A stretch of DNA of 64,000 nt. Source: Candidatus Nezhaarchaeota archaeon (lineage in GTDB: Archaea; Thermoproteota; Methanomethylicia; Nezhaarchaeales; WYZ-LMO8). Below are positions 9,547 to 17,049 of the stretch, piece after piece. A model generated the notes under the pieces. The model was not told the DNA's origin, ran no database searches, and saw only the letters and a list, made by a program, of their open reading frames with translations. Position 1 is the first letter of the stretch. Each line of letters opens with the position of its first letter. A program made the position numbers and the translations under genes. The DNA lies in contig JASFYF010000001.1 in assembly GCA_030055465.1 (NCBI GenBank), positions 537,179 to 601,178 on the forward strand, in the 5' to 3' direction.

Positions 9547-11337
9547 CTATCGAGCTGGTACCGCTACTTCTCGCCCTTTAAGTAGGGATTCCAACTGTTC
9601 ATCTAGCTTTCTCTTTATTTCCTCCGCTGCTTCTCTTATCTTTTCGTAGGGCACCAACTTCATCCTAGCTATGTCTTCGCGCACAGGTAACCTCAGGATC
9701 TCGACCAGCGGAATCCCCTTCGCTATTGCCTCCTTCACTTTCTGGTTGAAGTACAGTATCGTCTTCAACATTAAGTACATTTTTTCCGTAGAGCAGTAAG
9801 AGTCCACAGGATGGTAGGCGTGCTGCATCAAGTAGTCCTCCCTTATCATTCTGGTAACTTCCAAGGTTGCTCTATCAGCTTCGGGTAGGGCGTCAGGGCC
9901 CACAAGCCTCACTATCTCGAGGAGCTCGGATTCCTTTTGCAGCAAGGCCATGGCTTCTCTCCTGAGCTCAGACCAGTCAGGCGCCACGTTCTTCTTAAAC
10001 CAGTCTTCCAAGGTCTCCAAGTACAGCGAGTAGCTTGTCAGCCAGTTTATGGCTGGAAAGTGCCTCCGGTAGGCCAACGCTGTGTCGAGGGCCCAGAAAA
10101 CCTTGACTATCCTAAGCGTCGATTGAACTACCGGCTCGGAGAAATCCCCGCCCGGCGGGGAAACGGCGCCTATAATCGAAACGGACCCAATCCTCTCCTC
10201 CGACCCTAAGGTTACCACCCTACCGGCTCTCTCGTAGAACTCAGCCAACCTGGCTCCCAGGTAGGGTGGGTAACCCTCTTCTCCGGGCATTTCCTCCAGT
10301 CTCCCCGATATCTCTCGTAGGGCTTCAGCCCACCTCGATGTCGAGTCGGCCATCAACGCCACGTCGTAACCCATGTCCCGGAAGTACTCCGCTATGGTTA
10401 CTCCGGTGTAAACGCTGGCCTCTCGCGCAGCTACGGGCATGTTGCTCGTGTTGGCTATCATTATTGTCCGCTCCATTAGCGGCCTCCCCGACTTGGGGTC
10501 CCTAAGCTCGGGGAAACGCTCCAGCATCTCCGTCATCTCGTTGCCCCTTTCGCCACAGCCTATGTAAACTATAACTTTGGCGTCGGCCCACTGCGCCAGC
10601 TGGTGTTGAGTTACGGTTTTCCCCGTGCCGAAACCTCCCGGTATGGCTGCTGTTCCTCCCTTGACTATGGGGAAAAACGTGTCTATAATTCTTTGGCCTG
10701 TTAGCAGCGGTTGAACTGGATCGAGCTTTGTTTTATAGGGCCTCGGCTTTCGCACGGGCCACCGCTGCATCATCTGGACCTCGTGTAGCGCACCGGTAGG
10801 GTCCCTGATCCTCGCTATTACCTCTTCAATGTTGTACTCGCCCTCCGCAGCTATGTAGTCAACCTCACCTTCCACTCCAGGAGGCACCATTACCTTGTGG
10901 GTTATGAGTGCTGTCTCGGAAACCTCGCCCAATATGTCTCCTCCTACAACCTTCCCGCCGACCTTCACTTTTGGCTTGAAATTCCACTTCTTCTCCCTTG
11001 GAAGGGCGGGCGCGGTTAGCCCCCTCGCTATGAATGCACCTGAAGAGCTCTTTATGACTTCGAGGGGCCTCTGAATGCCATCATATATCTGCGTCAATAT
11101 TCCCGGACCCAGCTCAACTGAAAGCAGCCGGCCTGTGCCCACCACGTTTTCGCCGGGTCTCAGCCCACTAGTCTCCTCGTAGACCTGTATCGTCGCTAAG
11201 TCTTCCTGGAGCCTTATTATTTCGCCTATCAGGTTTAGATCTCCCACGTTTACAAGTTCAAACATCTGGCTGCCTCTCATACCCTTAGCAACAACAACAG
11301 GGCCCGCAATTCTAGCTATTTTCCCCACGACCGGCAT
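9547..11337 (-). CDS. atpA: A-type ATP synthase subunit A (catalytic)
   Basis: About 596 residues. It has the [11 protein letters not shown] opening strand, the family-specific non-homologous insertion region around residues 110-190, the Walker A loop GGFGTGKT near residue 235, and the GCGERGNEM and [16 protein letters not shown] segments downstream. It hydrolyses or makes ATP in alternating A3B3 hexamers. I chose the ATG at 11337, with GGTGAT 5-10 bases upstream, over a non-ATG start at 11349. It follows atpF directly and precedes atpB by 12 bases, as in other archaeal ATPase operons. Confidence 0.97.
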   Translation of the reverse strand: MPVVGKIARIAGPVVVAKGMRGSQMFELVNVGDLNLIGEIIRLQEDLATIQVYEETSGLRPGENVVGTGRLLSVELGPGILTQIYDGIQRPLEVIKSSSGAFIARGLTAPALPREKKWNFKPKVKVGGKVVGGDILGEVSETALITHKVMVPPGVEGEVDYIAAEGEYNIEEVIARIRDPTGALHEVQMMQRWPVRKPRPYKTKLDPVQPLLTGQRIIDTFFPIVKGGTAAIPGGFGTGKTVTQHQLAQWADAKVIVYIGCGERGNEMTEMLERFPELRDPKSGRPLMERTIMIANTSNMPVAAREASVYTGVTIAEYFRDMGYDVALMADSTSRWAEALREISGRLEEMPGEEGYPPYLGARLAEFYERAGRVVTLGSEERIGSVSIIGAVSPPGGDFSEPVVQSTLRIVKVFWALDTALAYRRHFPAINWLTSYSLYLETLEDWFKKNVAPDWSELRREAMALLQKESELLEIVRLVGPDALPEADRATLEVTRMIREDYLMQHAYHPVDSYCSTEKMYLMLKTILYFNQKVKEAIAKGIPLVEILRLPVREDIARMKLVPYEKIREAAEEIKRKLDEQLESLLKGREVAVPAR

Positions 11338-11348
11338 GTTCATCACCA

Positions 11349-11663
11349 TTACTTAACAGTGACTTCAACCCCTATGGTCCTTTTAATGAGTTCACTCATG
11401 TAATCACGCACACCTTCCCCAGTTTTTCCGCTTGGAACTATTGCTACAGCTGGTCTTTTTAGCTTTAAGTATTTATCGTAGAAGTTTGGCATCTCCGCGG
11501 CGTAGCGCTCCTCAACCAACACCAACATGATGTCGGGCTTTTTCACTATGGCGGACAAAACGTTGTCCACATCCTGTGGACCCTGGGCTACGTATCCTTC
11601 GCTCACACCAACAAGTCGTAGGCCAGCCACAAAGTCCTGACAGCCTACAGCCACAATCTTCAT
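11349..11663 (-). CDS. atpF: A-type ATP synthase subunit F
   Basis: About 104 residues. This small Rossmann-like central-stalk subunit shows the usual opening [19 protein letters not shown], then a predicted strand ending in LVEERYA, and a C-terminal helix. The chosen ATG at 11663 overlaps the TGA of pyrI as ATGA, with AAAGGTG upstream, so translation is probably coupled to that of the pyrimidine gene. An in-frame codon 9 bases earlier is possible. In most archaea atpF is flanked by atpC or atpE upstream, so the pyrI junction is unusual. Confidence 0.9.
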   Translation of the reverse strand: MKIVAVGCQDFVAGLRLVGVSEGYVAQGPQDVDNVLSAIVKKPDIMLVLVEERYAAEMPNFYDKYLKLKRPAVAIVPSGKTGEGVRDYMSELIKRTIGVEVTVK

Positions 11664-12145
11664 TGAAGGCACCTTTCCCGGCTCAATCTCTCAGCCAACT
11701 CCTCCCGGTTCATAATAGTTTCGCAGTATCCACATTTAATCTTTAAGGGGTCGCGGCTCACAACTGCAAACTTGCTCTTAATTGCTGGTTCGTGGTTCGT
11801 AATGCATGTGGGGTTGCTGCACTTAACTATTCCCACTATTTCATCTGGTAGCCTTAGCCTTTCCTTACTTTCAACCCTGTAATCCTTAATCACGTTTAAG
11901 GTGGCTTTTGGAGCGAGCAGCGCTATCTTGCTCGTTTCAGAGGGGCTAAGGTACCTTCCCTCGATTTTTATTATATCTTTAAGGCCCAGCTTTTGGCTTG
12001 GAACATTCATCGCAACAGTTATCACGAAGCCCTCGGAGCCCGTTATCCCCAACATCTCCAATATCTTAAGCGCAGATCCAGCCTTCAAGTGATCTATGAC
12101 TACGCCGTCCTTTATTTTTTGAACGCGAAGCTCCCTAAACTCCAT
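11660..12145 (-). CDS. pyrI: Aspartate carbamoyltransferase regulatory subunit
   Basis: A 161-residue allosteric subunit that binds nucleotides and bridges catalytic trimers of PyrB. The allosteric N-domain includes VIDHLKAGSALKIL. The C-terminal zinc domain carries CSNPTC and CGYC, giving four cysteine ligands. The catalytic gene pyrB is divergent 58 bases away instead of adjacent on the same strand. The 3' end overlaps the ATG of atpF, so the regulatory subunit is cotranscribed with ATP synthase genes. UMP kinase and dihydroorotase genes of the same pathway lie elsewhere in the window. Confidence 0.95.
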   Translation of the reverse strand: MEFRELRVQKIKDGVVIDHLKAGSALKILEMLGITGSEGFVITVAMNVPSQKLGLKDIIKIEGRYLSPSETSKIALLAPKATLNVIKDYRVESKERLRLPDEIVGIVKCSNPTCITNHEPAIKSKFAVVSRDPLKIKCGYCETIMNREELAERLSRERCLQ

Positions 12146-12154
12146 ATTCAGCGC

Positions 12155-12200
12155 GCACCTTAAATACTTAAGGCTGGCCTACCTAAAATATTTCCGAGGG
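12155..12200. promoter_or_regulatory. Divergent pyrI/pyrB promoter region
   Basis: The 58 bases between the two start codons hold a near-palindromic CCTTAAATACTTAAGG block at 12163-12178, which can serve as the TATA element of pyrI, about 26 bases from its ATG. A second AT-rich block (AAAATATTT, 12185-12193) precedes pyrB. pyrB has a strong GGGAGG ribosome site right before its ATG, whereas pyrI would be nearly leaderless. A shared control site for both subunits would keep them balanced; that last point is inference. Confidence 0.5.
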
Positions 12201-12203
12201 AGG

Positions 12204-13130
12204 ATGGTTTCTAAGCCCCTTCATGGACGAGACGTAATATCGATCAGGGACCTGTCCAAGTATGAGGTGATATCGATCTTCGAGGAGGCTAATGGCTTAG
12301 AGCGCTACGCCAGATCTAAGACTGACCTTCTAAGGGGAAAGATGATGGCATTCATGTTCTTTGAGCCGAGCACGCGAACCAAGCTAAGCTTCGAAGCTGC
12401 CATGAAAAGACTTGGAGGCGACGTCATAGGGTTCGAGGAGCCTTCCACGACCTCCATGGCTAAGGGCGAGAGCTTGATAGATACCGCGAGGGTTATTGAA
12501 AACTACGCAGATATAATAGTCGTGAGACATCCCTACGAGGGGGCAGCTAAGGCCATAGCTGAAGCGGTCCATGTGCCCGTAATAAATGCAGGTTCAGGTG
12601 CGCTGTCGCATCCCACGCAGGCACTAATAGACATGTACTCAATCTGGAGGGAGAAAGGGCGAATAGACGGTCTGACCGTGCTCTTCTATGGGGATCTGAA
12701 GTATAGTCGAAGCGTGAGATCCCTTATAAACGGCTTGCTGAACTTCAAGGTGAACTTCGTCTTCGTGTCCCCAGAGCCCTTGAAGCTGAAGGAGGAAGTC
12801 AAAGAAGAGCTGGGACTGCTAGGTATCGAATACGCTGAGCATACGATGCTAACGGAGGAGGCTGTCAGGGCGGCTGACGTCATATACGTTACGAGGATAC
12901 AGAGGGAGAGGTTTGCTGATCCAATGGAGTACGAGAAAGTTAGAGGCTCCTATAGGCTAACGAGCAGGCACCTCCAAAATGCAAAGGAAAACCTGATAGT
13001 GCTTCACCCTCTCCCCAGGGTTGACGAGGTTGACGTGGAGCTCGACAAAACACCCTACGCTAAGTACTTTAAGCAAGTGTTCTACGGCCTCCTAGTAAGG
13101 ATGGCGTTGCTGAAGATGATATTAACGTAG
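12204..13130 (+). CDS. pyrB: Aspartate carbamoyltransferase catalytic subunit
   Basis: A 308-residue enzyme that condenses carbamoyl phosphate with aspartate, the committed step of pyrimidine synthesis. The carbamoyl-phosphate loop FEPSTRTKLSFE is near residue 53, HPYEGAA near 110, HPTQALIDMYSI near 136, and HPLPRVDEVD near 271. Length is normal. The start ATG follows GGGAGG by 1-2 bases, a tight but clear ribosome site. It is divergent from pyrI, and the pair would assemble the regulated holoenzyme. Confidence 0.97.
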   Translation: MVSKPLHGRDVISIRDLSKYEVISIFEEANGLERYARSKTDLLRGKMMAFMFFEPSTRTKLSFEAAMKRLGGDVIGFEEPSTTSMAKGESLIDTARVIENYADIIVVRHPYEGAAKAIAEAVHVPVINAGSGALSHPTQALIDMYSIWREKGRIDGLTVLFYGDLKYSRSVRSLINGLLNFKVNFVFVSPEPLKLKEEVKEELGLLGIEYAEHTMLTEEAVRAADVIYVTRIQRERFADPMEYEKVRGSYRLTSRHLQNAKENLIVLHPLPRVDEVDVELDKTPYAKYFKQVFYGLLVRMALLKMILT

Positions 13131-13144
13131 GAGAAGTCGAAAGC

Positions 13145-13495
13145 TTAAATATCCACCCTACGCCACTCCTCCTCGAGGATTCTGCCCTCCTCGTCGGACA
13201 AGTTGAATACCTCATATGAGCACGTCTTCTCAGCAAGGGCCTGAGCTATGATGTGATAGCAGACAACGCTCTTCCTTCTGGATATCACATTTATGTAGAA
13301 GTCGTTGCATGAACAGTACAGCCTCGGGATAACCCAGTAGTCCCTTTTCTTACCTACGACTATCCAAGTGGTTTTACCGCTAGGCCTAAACACGTATTTT
13401 TTCACCCTGCCCTGCCTTACAGCTTCTACGGCCTTTGCTAGGCGAGTTAAAGTCGCTTCATCCGAGGGGAGGCCCAGCTCGCACAGCACGTTCAT
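13145..13495 (-). CDS. Small SWIM zinc-finger protein
   Basis: A 116-residue protein. The C-terminal half holds a SWIM motif CxCx15CxH made of Cys61, Cys63, Cys79 and His81. The N-terminal half is a short helix-rich region followed by a basic strand pair (GRVKKYVFRPSGKTTWIVVG). SWIM domains bind DNA or protein. In archaea and eukaryotes, short SWIM proteins have been tied to recombination complexes together with RecA-family paralogues. A RecA-family paralogue does occur in this window at 53341, but far away, so no link is claimed. It is a single-gene unit between pyrB and the phosphoesterase gene. Confidence 0.72.
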   Translation of the reverse strand: MNVLCELGLPSDEATLTRLAKAVEAVRQGRVKKYVFRPSGKTTWIVVGKKRDYWVIPRLYCSCNDFYINVISRRKSVVCYHIIAQALAEKTCSYEVFNLSDEEGRILEEEWRRVDI

Positions 13496-13572
13496 AGAAC
13501 GAACCTACTTTATATTCGCCAACTCCGGCTAAATAAACGAGCCGGGCGGGTGGAGTTAATGGTGGGGAGACC

Positions 13573-14343
13573 ATGGCTAAACTCAGGTTCGTAACGGGTG
13601 TGCCGGCCTCTGTCGTGTTCACCTCCAAGGGTAAGAGGCTTCTGGTGGTCTCAGACCTGCACATAGGCTTAGAGCTTGAGCTTAAAGAGCTTGGATTTAG
13701 GTTGCCCTCCCAGACGGCCCGGATAACTAGGAAGTTGGTAGAGTTGTTATCGACAGTTAGGCCTCACGCCCTAGTGATCTTGGGAGACGTCAAACATGAT
13801 GTTAAAGGCCTTAGAAGCGCGATAAGGCGTGAGGTTGAAGCATTCTTGGCTGCCGTGTCAAATGCCTCTCAAGAGGTAATAATAGTGAGGGGCAACCACG
13901 ATGGTTCATTAAAGAGGCTTGAAGGCGGAAAGGTCAGGGTAGCCAGTTCCTCTGGGATCATGCTGGACGATGTATCGTTCTTTCACGGCAACGCATGGCC
14001 CCACCCATCGCTTTTCAGCGCATCCACTTTATTGATGGGGCATATTCACCCATCGCTGCCGCGCCACCTAGGCGGCTGCCGGGCCTGGGTGATGTATAGA
14101 ATAACCAAGAGGGTTAAGGATAAGGTTAAAAGTGTCTTCAACGTCACCTCTAGCTTTAAGAGGCTGATAGTCCAGCCAGCATACAACGAATTTCTGGGTT
14201 CAGGAAGGTTCAACGCAGAGTCGTTCAGAAAGCTAAGCCCGATATTCAGGAGAATAGTAAACCCATTGAGCGGCTACGTTTACAGCCTAGATGGCACCTT
14301 CATTGGTAGGTTCTCCTCGTTGGCCGAGCCCGACACGGCGTAG
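13573..14343 (+). CDS. Calcineurin-like metallophosphoesterase, COG1407 type
   Basis: A 256-residue protein with the dimetal phosphoesterase motifs in order: SDLHIG near residue 28, LGDVKHD near 73, RGNHDG near 107, and GHIHPSL near 155. The GDVKHD form and the HIHPS segment are typical of the COG1407 'ICC-like' family, whose substrate is unknown. GGTGGGGAGACC precedes the ATG and supplies a ribosome site. The C-terminal 21 codons overlap, in antisense, the 3' end of the FAD dehydrogenase gene. Confidence 0.85.
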   Translation: MAKLRFVTGVPASVVFTSKGKRLLVVSDLHIGLELELKELGFRLPSQTARITRKLVELLSTVRPHALVILGDVKHDVKGLRSAIRREVEAFLAAVSNASQEVIIVRGNHDGSLKRLEGGKVRVASSSGIMLDDVSFFHGNAWPHPSLFSASTLLMGHIHPSLPRHLGGCRAWVMYRITKRVKDKVKSVFNVTSSFKRLIVQPAYNEFLGSGRFNAESFRKLSPIFRRIVNPLSGYVYSLDGTFIGRFSSLAEPDTA

Positions 14344-15734
14344 CCTTCTTTCTGGAGAATGCTTCTAGCCACAACTATGCCTGATGCTGAGGCTTGAATT
14401 AAGCCCCTCGTGATTCCTGCGCCGTCACCTGCCGCATAGAGGTTTTCAACCTTGGTCTCCAAGTTTTTAGATAGCTCCAGCCTAGAAGAGTAGAACTTCA
14501 CTTCAACGCCGTAGAGCAACGTATATCTCGAGTAGACCCCAGGTGCGAGCTTATCCAACGCTTGAAGCATTTCAAGGATGTTTTGGAGGTACCTGTACGG
14601 TAAGACAAAGCTTAAATCGCCGGGGGTAGCCGACCTAAGAGTCGGCTCAACTATGTTCCTCTTGATTCTCTCAGGCGTTGAGCGCCTGCCCTCTTCAAGG
14701 TCGCCCAACCTTTGAACTATTATACCCCCGCTCAGCAGATTCGCTAATCGAGCGATGTATTTGCCATAGGCTATCGGCTCCTTGAATGGCTCGGTAAATG
14801 ATGTGCTGACAAGCACAGCGAAATTAGTGTTTCCAGTCTTTTTATTCAAAAAGCTGTGCCCGTTAACGGTTACAACCCCATCGTAGGACTCAGTTATGAC
14901 CTCGCCGTAGGGGTTGAAGCAAAAGGTTCTAACCTGGTCGTCAAAGCTCTTCGAATAGTAAAGCAGCTTGGGCTCGTAGAGATACTTCGTCAGCGGCTCC
15001 ATAACTGGGGCTGGCACCTCAACCCTGACCCCTATGTCCACTGGATTGTTGTAGGTTTTGAACTTAAGCTCCGAGGTAAGCTTCTTCAGCCACTCGGCCC
15101 CGCTCCTACCCGGAGCCAAGACGACGTACTTGGCATCAATTTTTGTGCCGTCAGCAAGCTTTACACCCCTCGCAGAGGATCCATCCACTAGAACGCTGGC
15201 GACGGCCCTCTCCGTCAAAATCTTAACTCGCCGAGAAAGAAAGTCCCTCATCGCCTTAATAACCTCAAAGCACCTTTCGGTGCCGACGTGCCTCACCTTT
15301 ACCGGTATAAGGTTTAAGCCCGCCATCTGCGCGCTCCTCTTCAAGCTCTCTATGACGTCGCTTTCGGTGCCGAAGAGCATTTGAGGGGCTCCAAACGCCA
15401 AGTACATCTTGTCCACGTAGTCTATAAGACTGATCAGCTGCTCTCTTCCAATGTACTCCTCAAGCCACCCGCCCACGTCAGCCGACAGCGTCAACTTCCC
15501 GTCGCTGAAGGCGCCTGCACCACCCCATCCACAGAGCATCGCGCACGGGTTGCAGTTGACGCACCCAGAGCCTCCTCTAGCAAGACAGTGCCGCTCCTCT
15601 ATGTCAGGCCCCCTGTCAACCATCACCAATTTCAGGTTGCTCCTCTCAGCCAGCTCAAGGGCTGTGAAGATGCCGGCGGGGCCGCATCCCACTATCACTA
15701 CGTCGGCTTCAAGCTTTTCCATCTGATTCGCCAA
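14280..15734 (-). CDS. FAD-dependent dehydrogenase, COG2509-like
   Basis: A 484-residue flavoprotein. The N-terminal FAD-binding loop GCGPAGIFTALELAE is at about 17-31. It is followed by a cysteine-rich segment (CLARGGSGCVNCNPCAMLCGWGGAGAF, about residues 51-77) with six cysteines, which may hold an Fe-S cluster or redox disulfides. The C-terminal FAD motif NLYAAGDGAGITRGL is near residue 437. This is the COG2509 'uncharacterised FAD-dependent dehydrogenase' layout. The start looks leaderless, with a TATA-like GGATAAATTT about 26 bases upstream. The 3' end overlaps the phosphoesterase gene by 64 bases, tail to tail. Confidence 0.85.
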   Translation of the reverse strand: MANQMEKLEADVVIVGCGPAGIFTALELAERSNLKLVMVDRGPDIEERHCLARGGSGCVNCNPCAMLCGWGGAGAFSDGKLTLSADVGGWLEEYIGREQLISLIDYVDKMYLAFGAPQMLFGTESDVIESLKRSAQMAGLNLIPVKVRHVGTERCFEVIKAMRDFLSRRVKILTERAVASVLVDGSSARGVKLADGTKIDAKYVVLAPGRSGAEWLKKLTSELKFKTYNNPVDIGVRVEVPAPVMEPLTKYLYEPKLLYYSKSFDDQVRTFCFNPYGEVITESYDGVVTVNGHSFLNKKTGNTNFAVLVSTSFTEPFKEPIAYGKYIARLANLLSGGIIVQRLGDLEEGRRSTPERIKRNIVEPTLRSATPGDLSFVLPYRYLQNILEMLQALDKLAPGVYSRYTLLYGVEVKFYSSRLELSKNLETKVENLYAAGDGAGITRGLIQASASGIVVARSILQKEGYAVSGSANEENLPMKVPSRL

Positions 15735-15770
15735 GCCCTATAAGGAGGGCTGGCGAAATTTATCCTTAAC
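15728..15770 (-). promoter_or_regulatory. Promoter and inverted repeat ahead of the FAD dehydrogenase
   Basis: A TATA-like GGATAAATTT (minus strand, about 15759-15768) lies about 26 bases before the ATG at 15734, so the transcript is probably leaderless. Between TATA and start, about 15728-15754, is an inverted repeat, CGCCA-a-GCCCT facing AGGGCTGGCG, 10 pairs with one bulged base. It sits where an archaeal repressor would block polymerase, so it is a candidate operator. Confidence 0.4.
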
Positions 15771-15810
15771 TCAGGTAATGAAATAGAAAATGGCAAAAAA
15801 AGTTCAGGTA

Positions 15811-16041
15811 TCAATCTAGTATTATCGAGGTCGTAGTATCCCTTATACCGTTTATCTTGTGAATTTTTGAGACTAAAAGCTCCGTTAACGCCTTCGTGTT
15901 TGCCACTTCTACCTTAACTATGAGGTCGTAAGGCCCAGTAACAGGGCGTGCCTCCCTCACCTCAGGCATGCTCCTAAGCTGTTTCAGCACGTCAAGGCCC
16001 TTGCCGGCCTCCACCCTAATGTGAATATATGCCTCAACCAT
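15811..16041 (-). CDS. Lrp/AsnC-type ligand-binding (RAM) domain protein, no DNA-binding domain
   Basis: A 76-residue stand-alone RAM domain. It shows the alternating beta-alpha-beta-beta-alpha-beta pattern, with VEAYIHIRVEAGKG at the start, a central VTGPYDLIVKVEV strand, and IRDTTTSIIL at the end. Full Lrp proteins carry an N-terminal helix-turn-helix, which is absent and cannot be recovered upstream. Such single-domain proteins are common in archaea and may sense amino acids or modulate full-length Lrp partners. A TATA-like ATTTTATTAG lies about 28 bases before the ATG, implying a leaderless mRNA. Confidence 0.85.
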   Translation of the reverse strand: MVEAYIHIRVEAGKGLDVLKQLRSMPEVREARPVTGPYDLIVKVEVANTKALTELLVSKIHKINGIRDTTTSIILD

Positions 16042-16164
16042 GATATTAATTTATACTCGAACAAGCTAATAAAATTATCATATAATTTGAGAAGTGCAGC
16101 CCCCATAACTCGTGGACCCACACAAAAGGAGCGTAGCATAACGACTTCCACAATCACCAAAAAT

Positions 16165-16240
16165 TGGTGGGGCCGCCAGGATTTGAACCTGGGTCGCGAG
16201 GGCCCGAGCCTCGCAGTCTACCAAGCTAGCCTACGGCCCC
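16165..16240 (-). tRNA. tRNA-Pro (CGG anticodon)
   Basis: Read on the minus strand, the acceptor arms GGGGCCG and CGGCCCC pair perfectly. The anticodon stem CGAGG/CCTCG holds the loop CTCGGGC with anticodon CGG, and the T arm is CCAGG-TTCAAAT-CCTGG. An A discriminator and an encoded CCA follow at 16165-16168. The D stem is weak, with one G-U and one C-A apposition. No intron is seen. Upstream on the minus strand, a GCTTTTAGTG element about 36 bases before the 5' end may be the TATA box. Confidence 0.92.
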
Positions 16241-16332
16241 CCAACATTTACCACTTCTCTGCTCAAGCACACACTAAAAGCTCTTTCCCCAAATTTATGG
16301 ATTTAACTAGCTAACCCTGTTTCGGTCGAAAT

Positions 16333-16340
16333 CTATAAGA
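16333..16340 (+). promoter_or_regulatory. TATA box of tRNA-Cys
   Basis: The element CTATAAGA, preceded by an A-rich GAAAT that can act as BRE, is centred about 31 bases before the mature 5' end of tRNA-Cys. That leaves a leader of about 5 bases for RNase P. Confidence 0.5.
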
Positions 16341-16366
16341 GGGGCTCCATTAACCTTTCTTATTCG

Positions 16367-16438
16367 GCCGGGGTAGCCGAGCGGTTAGGCGGCGGGCTGC
16401 AGACCCGCTTTACAGGGGTTCAAATCCCCTCCCCGGCT
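16367..16438 (+). tRNA. tRNA-Cys (GCA anticodon)
   Basis: The acceptor arms GCCGGGG and CCCCGGC pair fully. The D stem is GCC/GGC. The anticodon stem GCGGG/CCCGC holds the loop CTGCAGA with anticodon GCA, and the T arm is AGGGG-TTCAAAT-CCCCT. The discriminator is T, as expected for tRNA-Cys. No CCA is encoded, unlike the Pro and Trp genes beside it. The 239 bases from here to tRNA-Trp contain no convincing gene; an open frame on the minus strand runs back into this tRNA and is not credible. Confidence 0.95.
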
Positions 16439-16677
16439 TTGCAGGGTCTCGTTGTGCCTCTCCAATTCCCTGTCTTCAAGTTTTTCTATGCCCTGGCATT
16501 TCCTCCAACGCATAGTTCTTAATCGCCGGATCTCAAGGCCAGCGCTCATCTCTATAATTCGCCGAGCCCCATCAATTGGAGAAGGCTTCTCCAAGCTCAT
16601 GAGGGTTTACCAGTAATGTCTACAATGCATCCACGATGTGGATCAGAGCCGCTGCAAATTGTGAGGGATGCGTAAGG

Positions 16678-16837
16678 TGGTGGGGCCGGAGGGACTTGAA
16701 CCCTCGACCAACGGGTCTCTCTCGCTCCAGAAGTTCGTCATCCCTTCTGGTCCGCAGACCCTAAACCATGACTTCTGGAGCCCTTAACGTTGGGCTTAGA
16801 GGCCCAATGTCGTCCTACCTTGCTAGACCACGGCCCC
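16678..16837 (-). tRNA. tRNA-Trp (CCA anticodon) with two introns
   Basis: On the minus strand the acceptor arms GGGGCCG/CGGCCCC, D stem GTC/GAC and T arm GAGGG-TTCAAGT-CCCTC are clear, with A73 and an encoded CCA. The anticodon stem only forms if two segments are removed. Intron 1 (16784-16808, 25 nt) lies between positions 28 and 29 and holds a TTGGG/CCCAA hairpin. Intron 2 (16717-16774, 58 nt) lies at the canonical 37/38 site. Splicing gives the stem ACGGG/CCCGT with the loop CTCCAGA, anticodon CCA. Intron 2 contains a CTTCTGGAG block complementary to the anticodon side, as is common in archaeal introns. Confidence 0.88.
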
Positions 16838-16862
16838 TCGAGGAAGGGTGTATCCATGAGTT

Positions 16863-16873
16863 TCTTAAAAACT
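16863..16873 (-). promoter_or_regulatory. Probable TATA box of tRNA-Trp
   Basis: On the minus strand the sequence GTTTTTAAGAA is centred about 31 bases before the tRNA-Trp 5' end, between that gene and the 5S rRNA. It allows transcription independent of the 5S gene, though cotranscription from the 5S promoter cannot be excluded. Confidence 0.45.
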
Positions 16874-16880
16874 TTGTTTA

Positions 16881-17010
16881 GGGGTTGCCGCCAGCACGCC
16901 CCTTTCCCAGGCCCTCTCGGAGCCCAGTACTCAGGTGCGCGTTGAGCGGTTTAACTTCCGGGTTCTGATGAGACCGGGTGGGTCCCGCTCACTGTGGCCG
17001 GCGACAACCC
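16881..17010 (-). rRNA. 5S ribosomal RNA
   Basis: The minus strand carries about 130 nt with 5S hallmarks. The terminal helix is GGGTTGTCG against CGGCAACCC, with one G-U pair. The conserved loop C region reads CCCGGTCTCATC and AACCCGGAAGTTAA. A downstream GCTCCGAGAG...CTGGGA arm corresponds to helices IV-V. No 16S or 23S gene is nearby in this window, so the 5S gene is unlinked here, as in many TACK archaea. tRNA-Trp lies 43 bases downstream on the same strand. Confidence 0.95.
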
Positions 17011-17032
17011 TTCTCCTACTTTTCTAGGTCCT

Positions 17033-17042
17033 AGGTATAAAG
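17033..17042 (-). promoter_or_regulatory. TATA box of the 5S rRNA gene
   Basis: GCTTTATACC on the minus strand is centred about 27 bases before the first base of 5S rRNA, the exact archaeal spacing. It lies only 7 bases before the ATG of the divergent DUF1512-type gene, so that gene's promoter or start must be placed with care. Confidence 0.6.
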
Positions 17043-17049
17043 CTTTTCA

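Noticed and set aside
16385-16600. A 71-codon open frame on the minus strand next to tRNA-Cys
   Set aside because: It runs into the tRNA-Cys gene for its last codons, has no ribosome site, and resembles no known family.
16717-16774. C/D box guide inside the larger tRNA-Trp intron, as in haloarchaea
   Set aside because: Only a GATGA-like element is visible and no paired D boxes with correct spacing.
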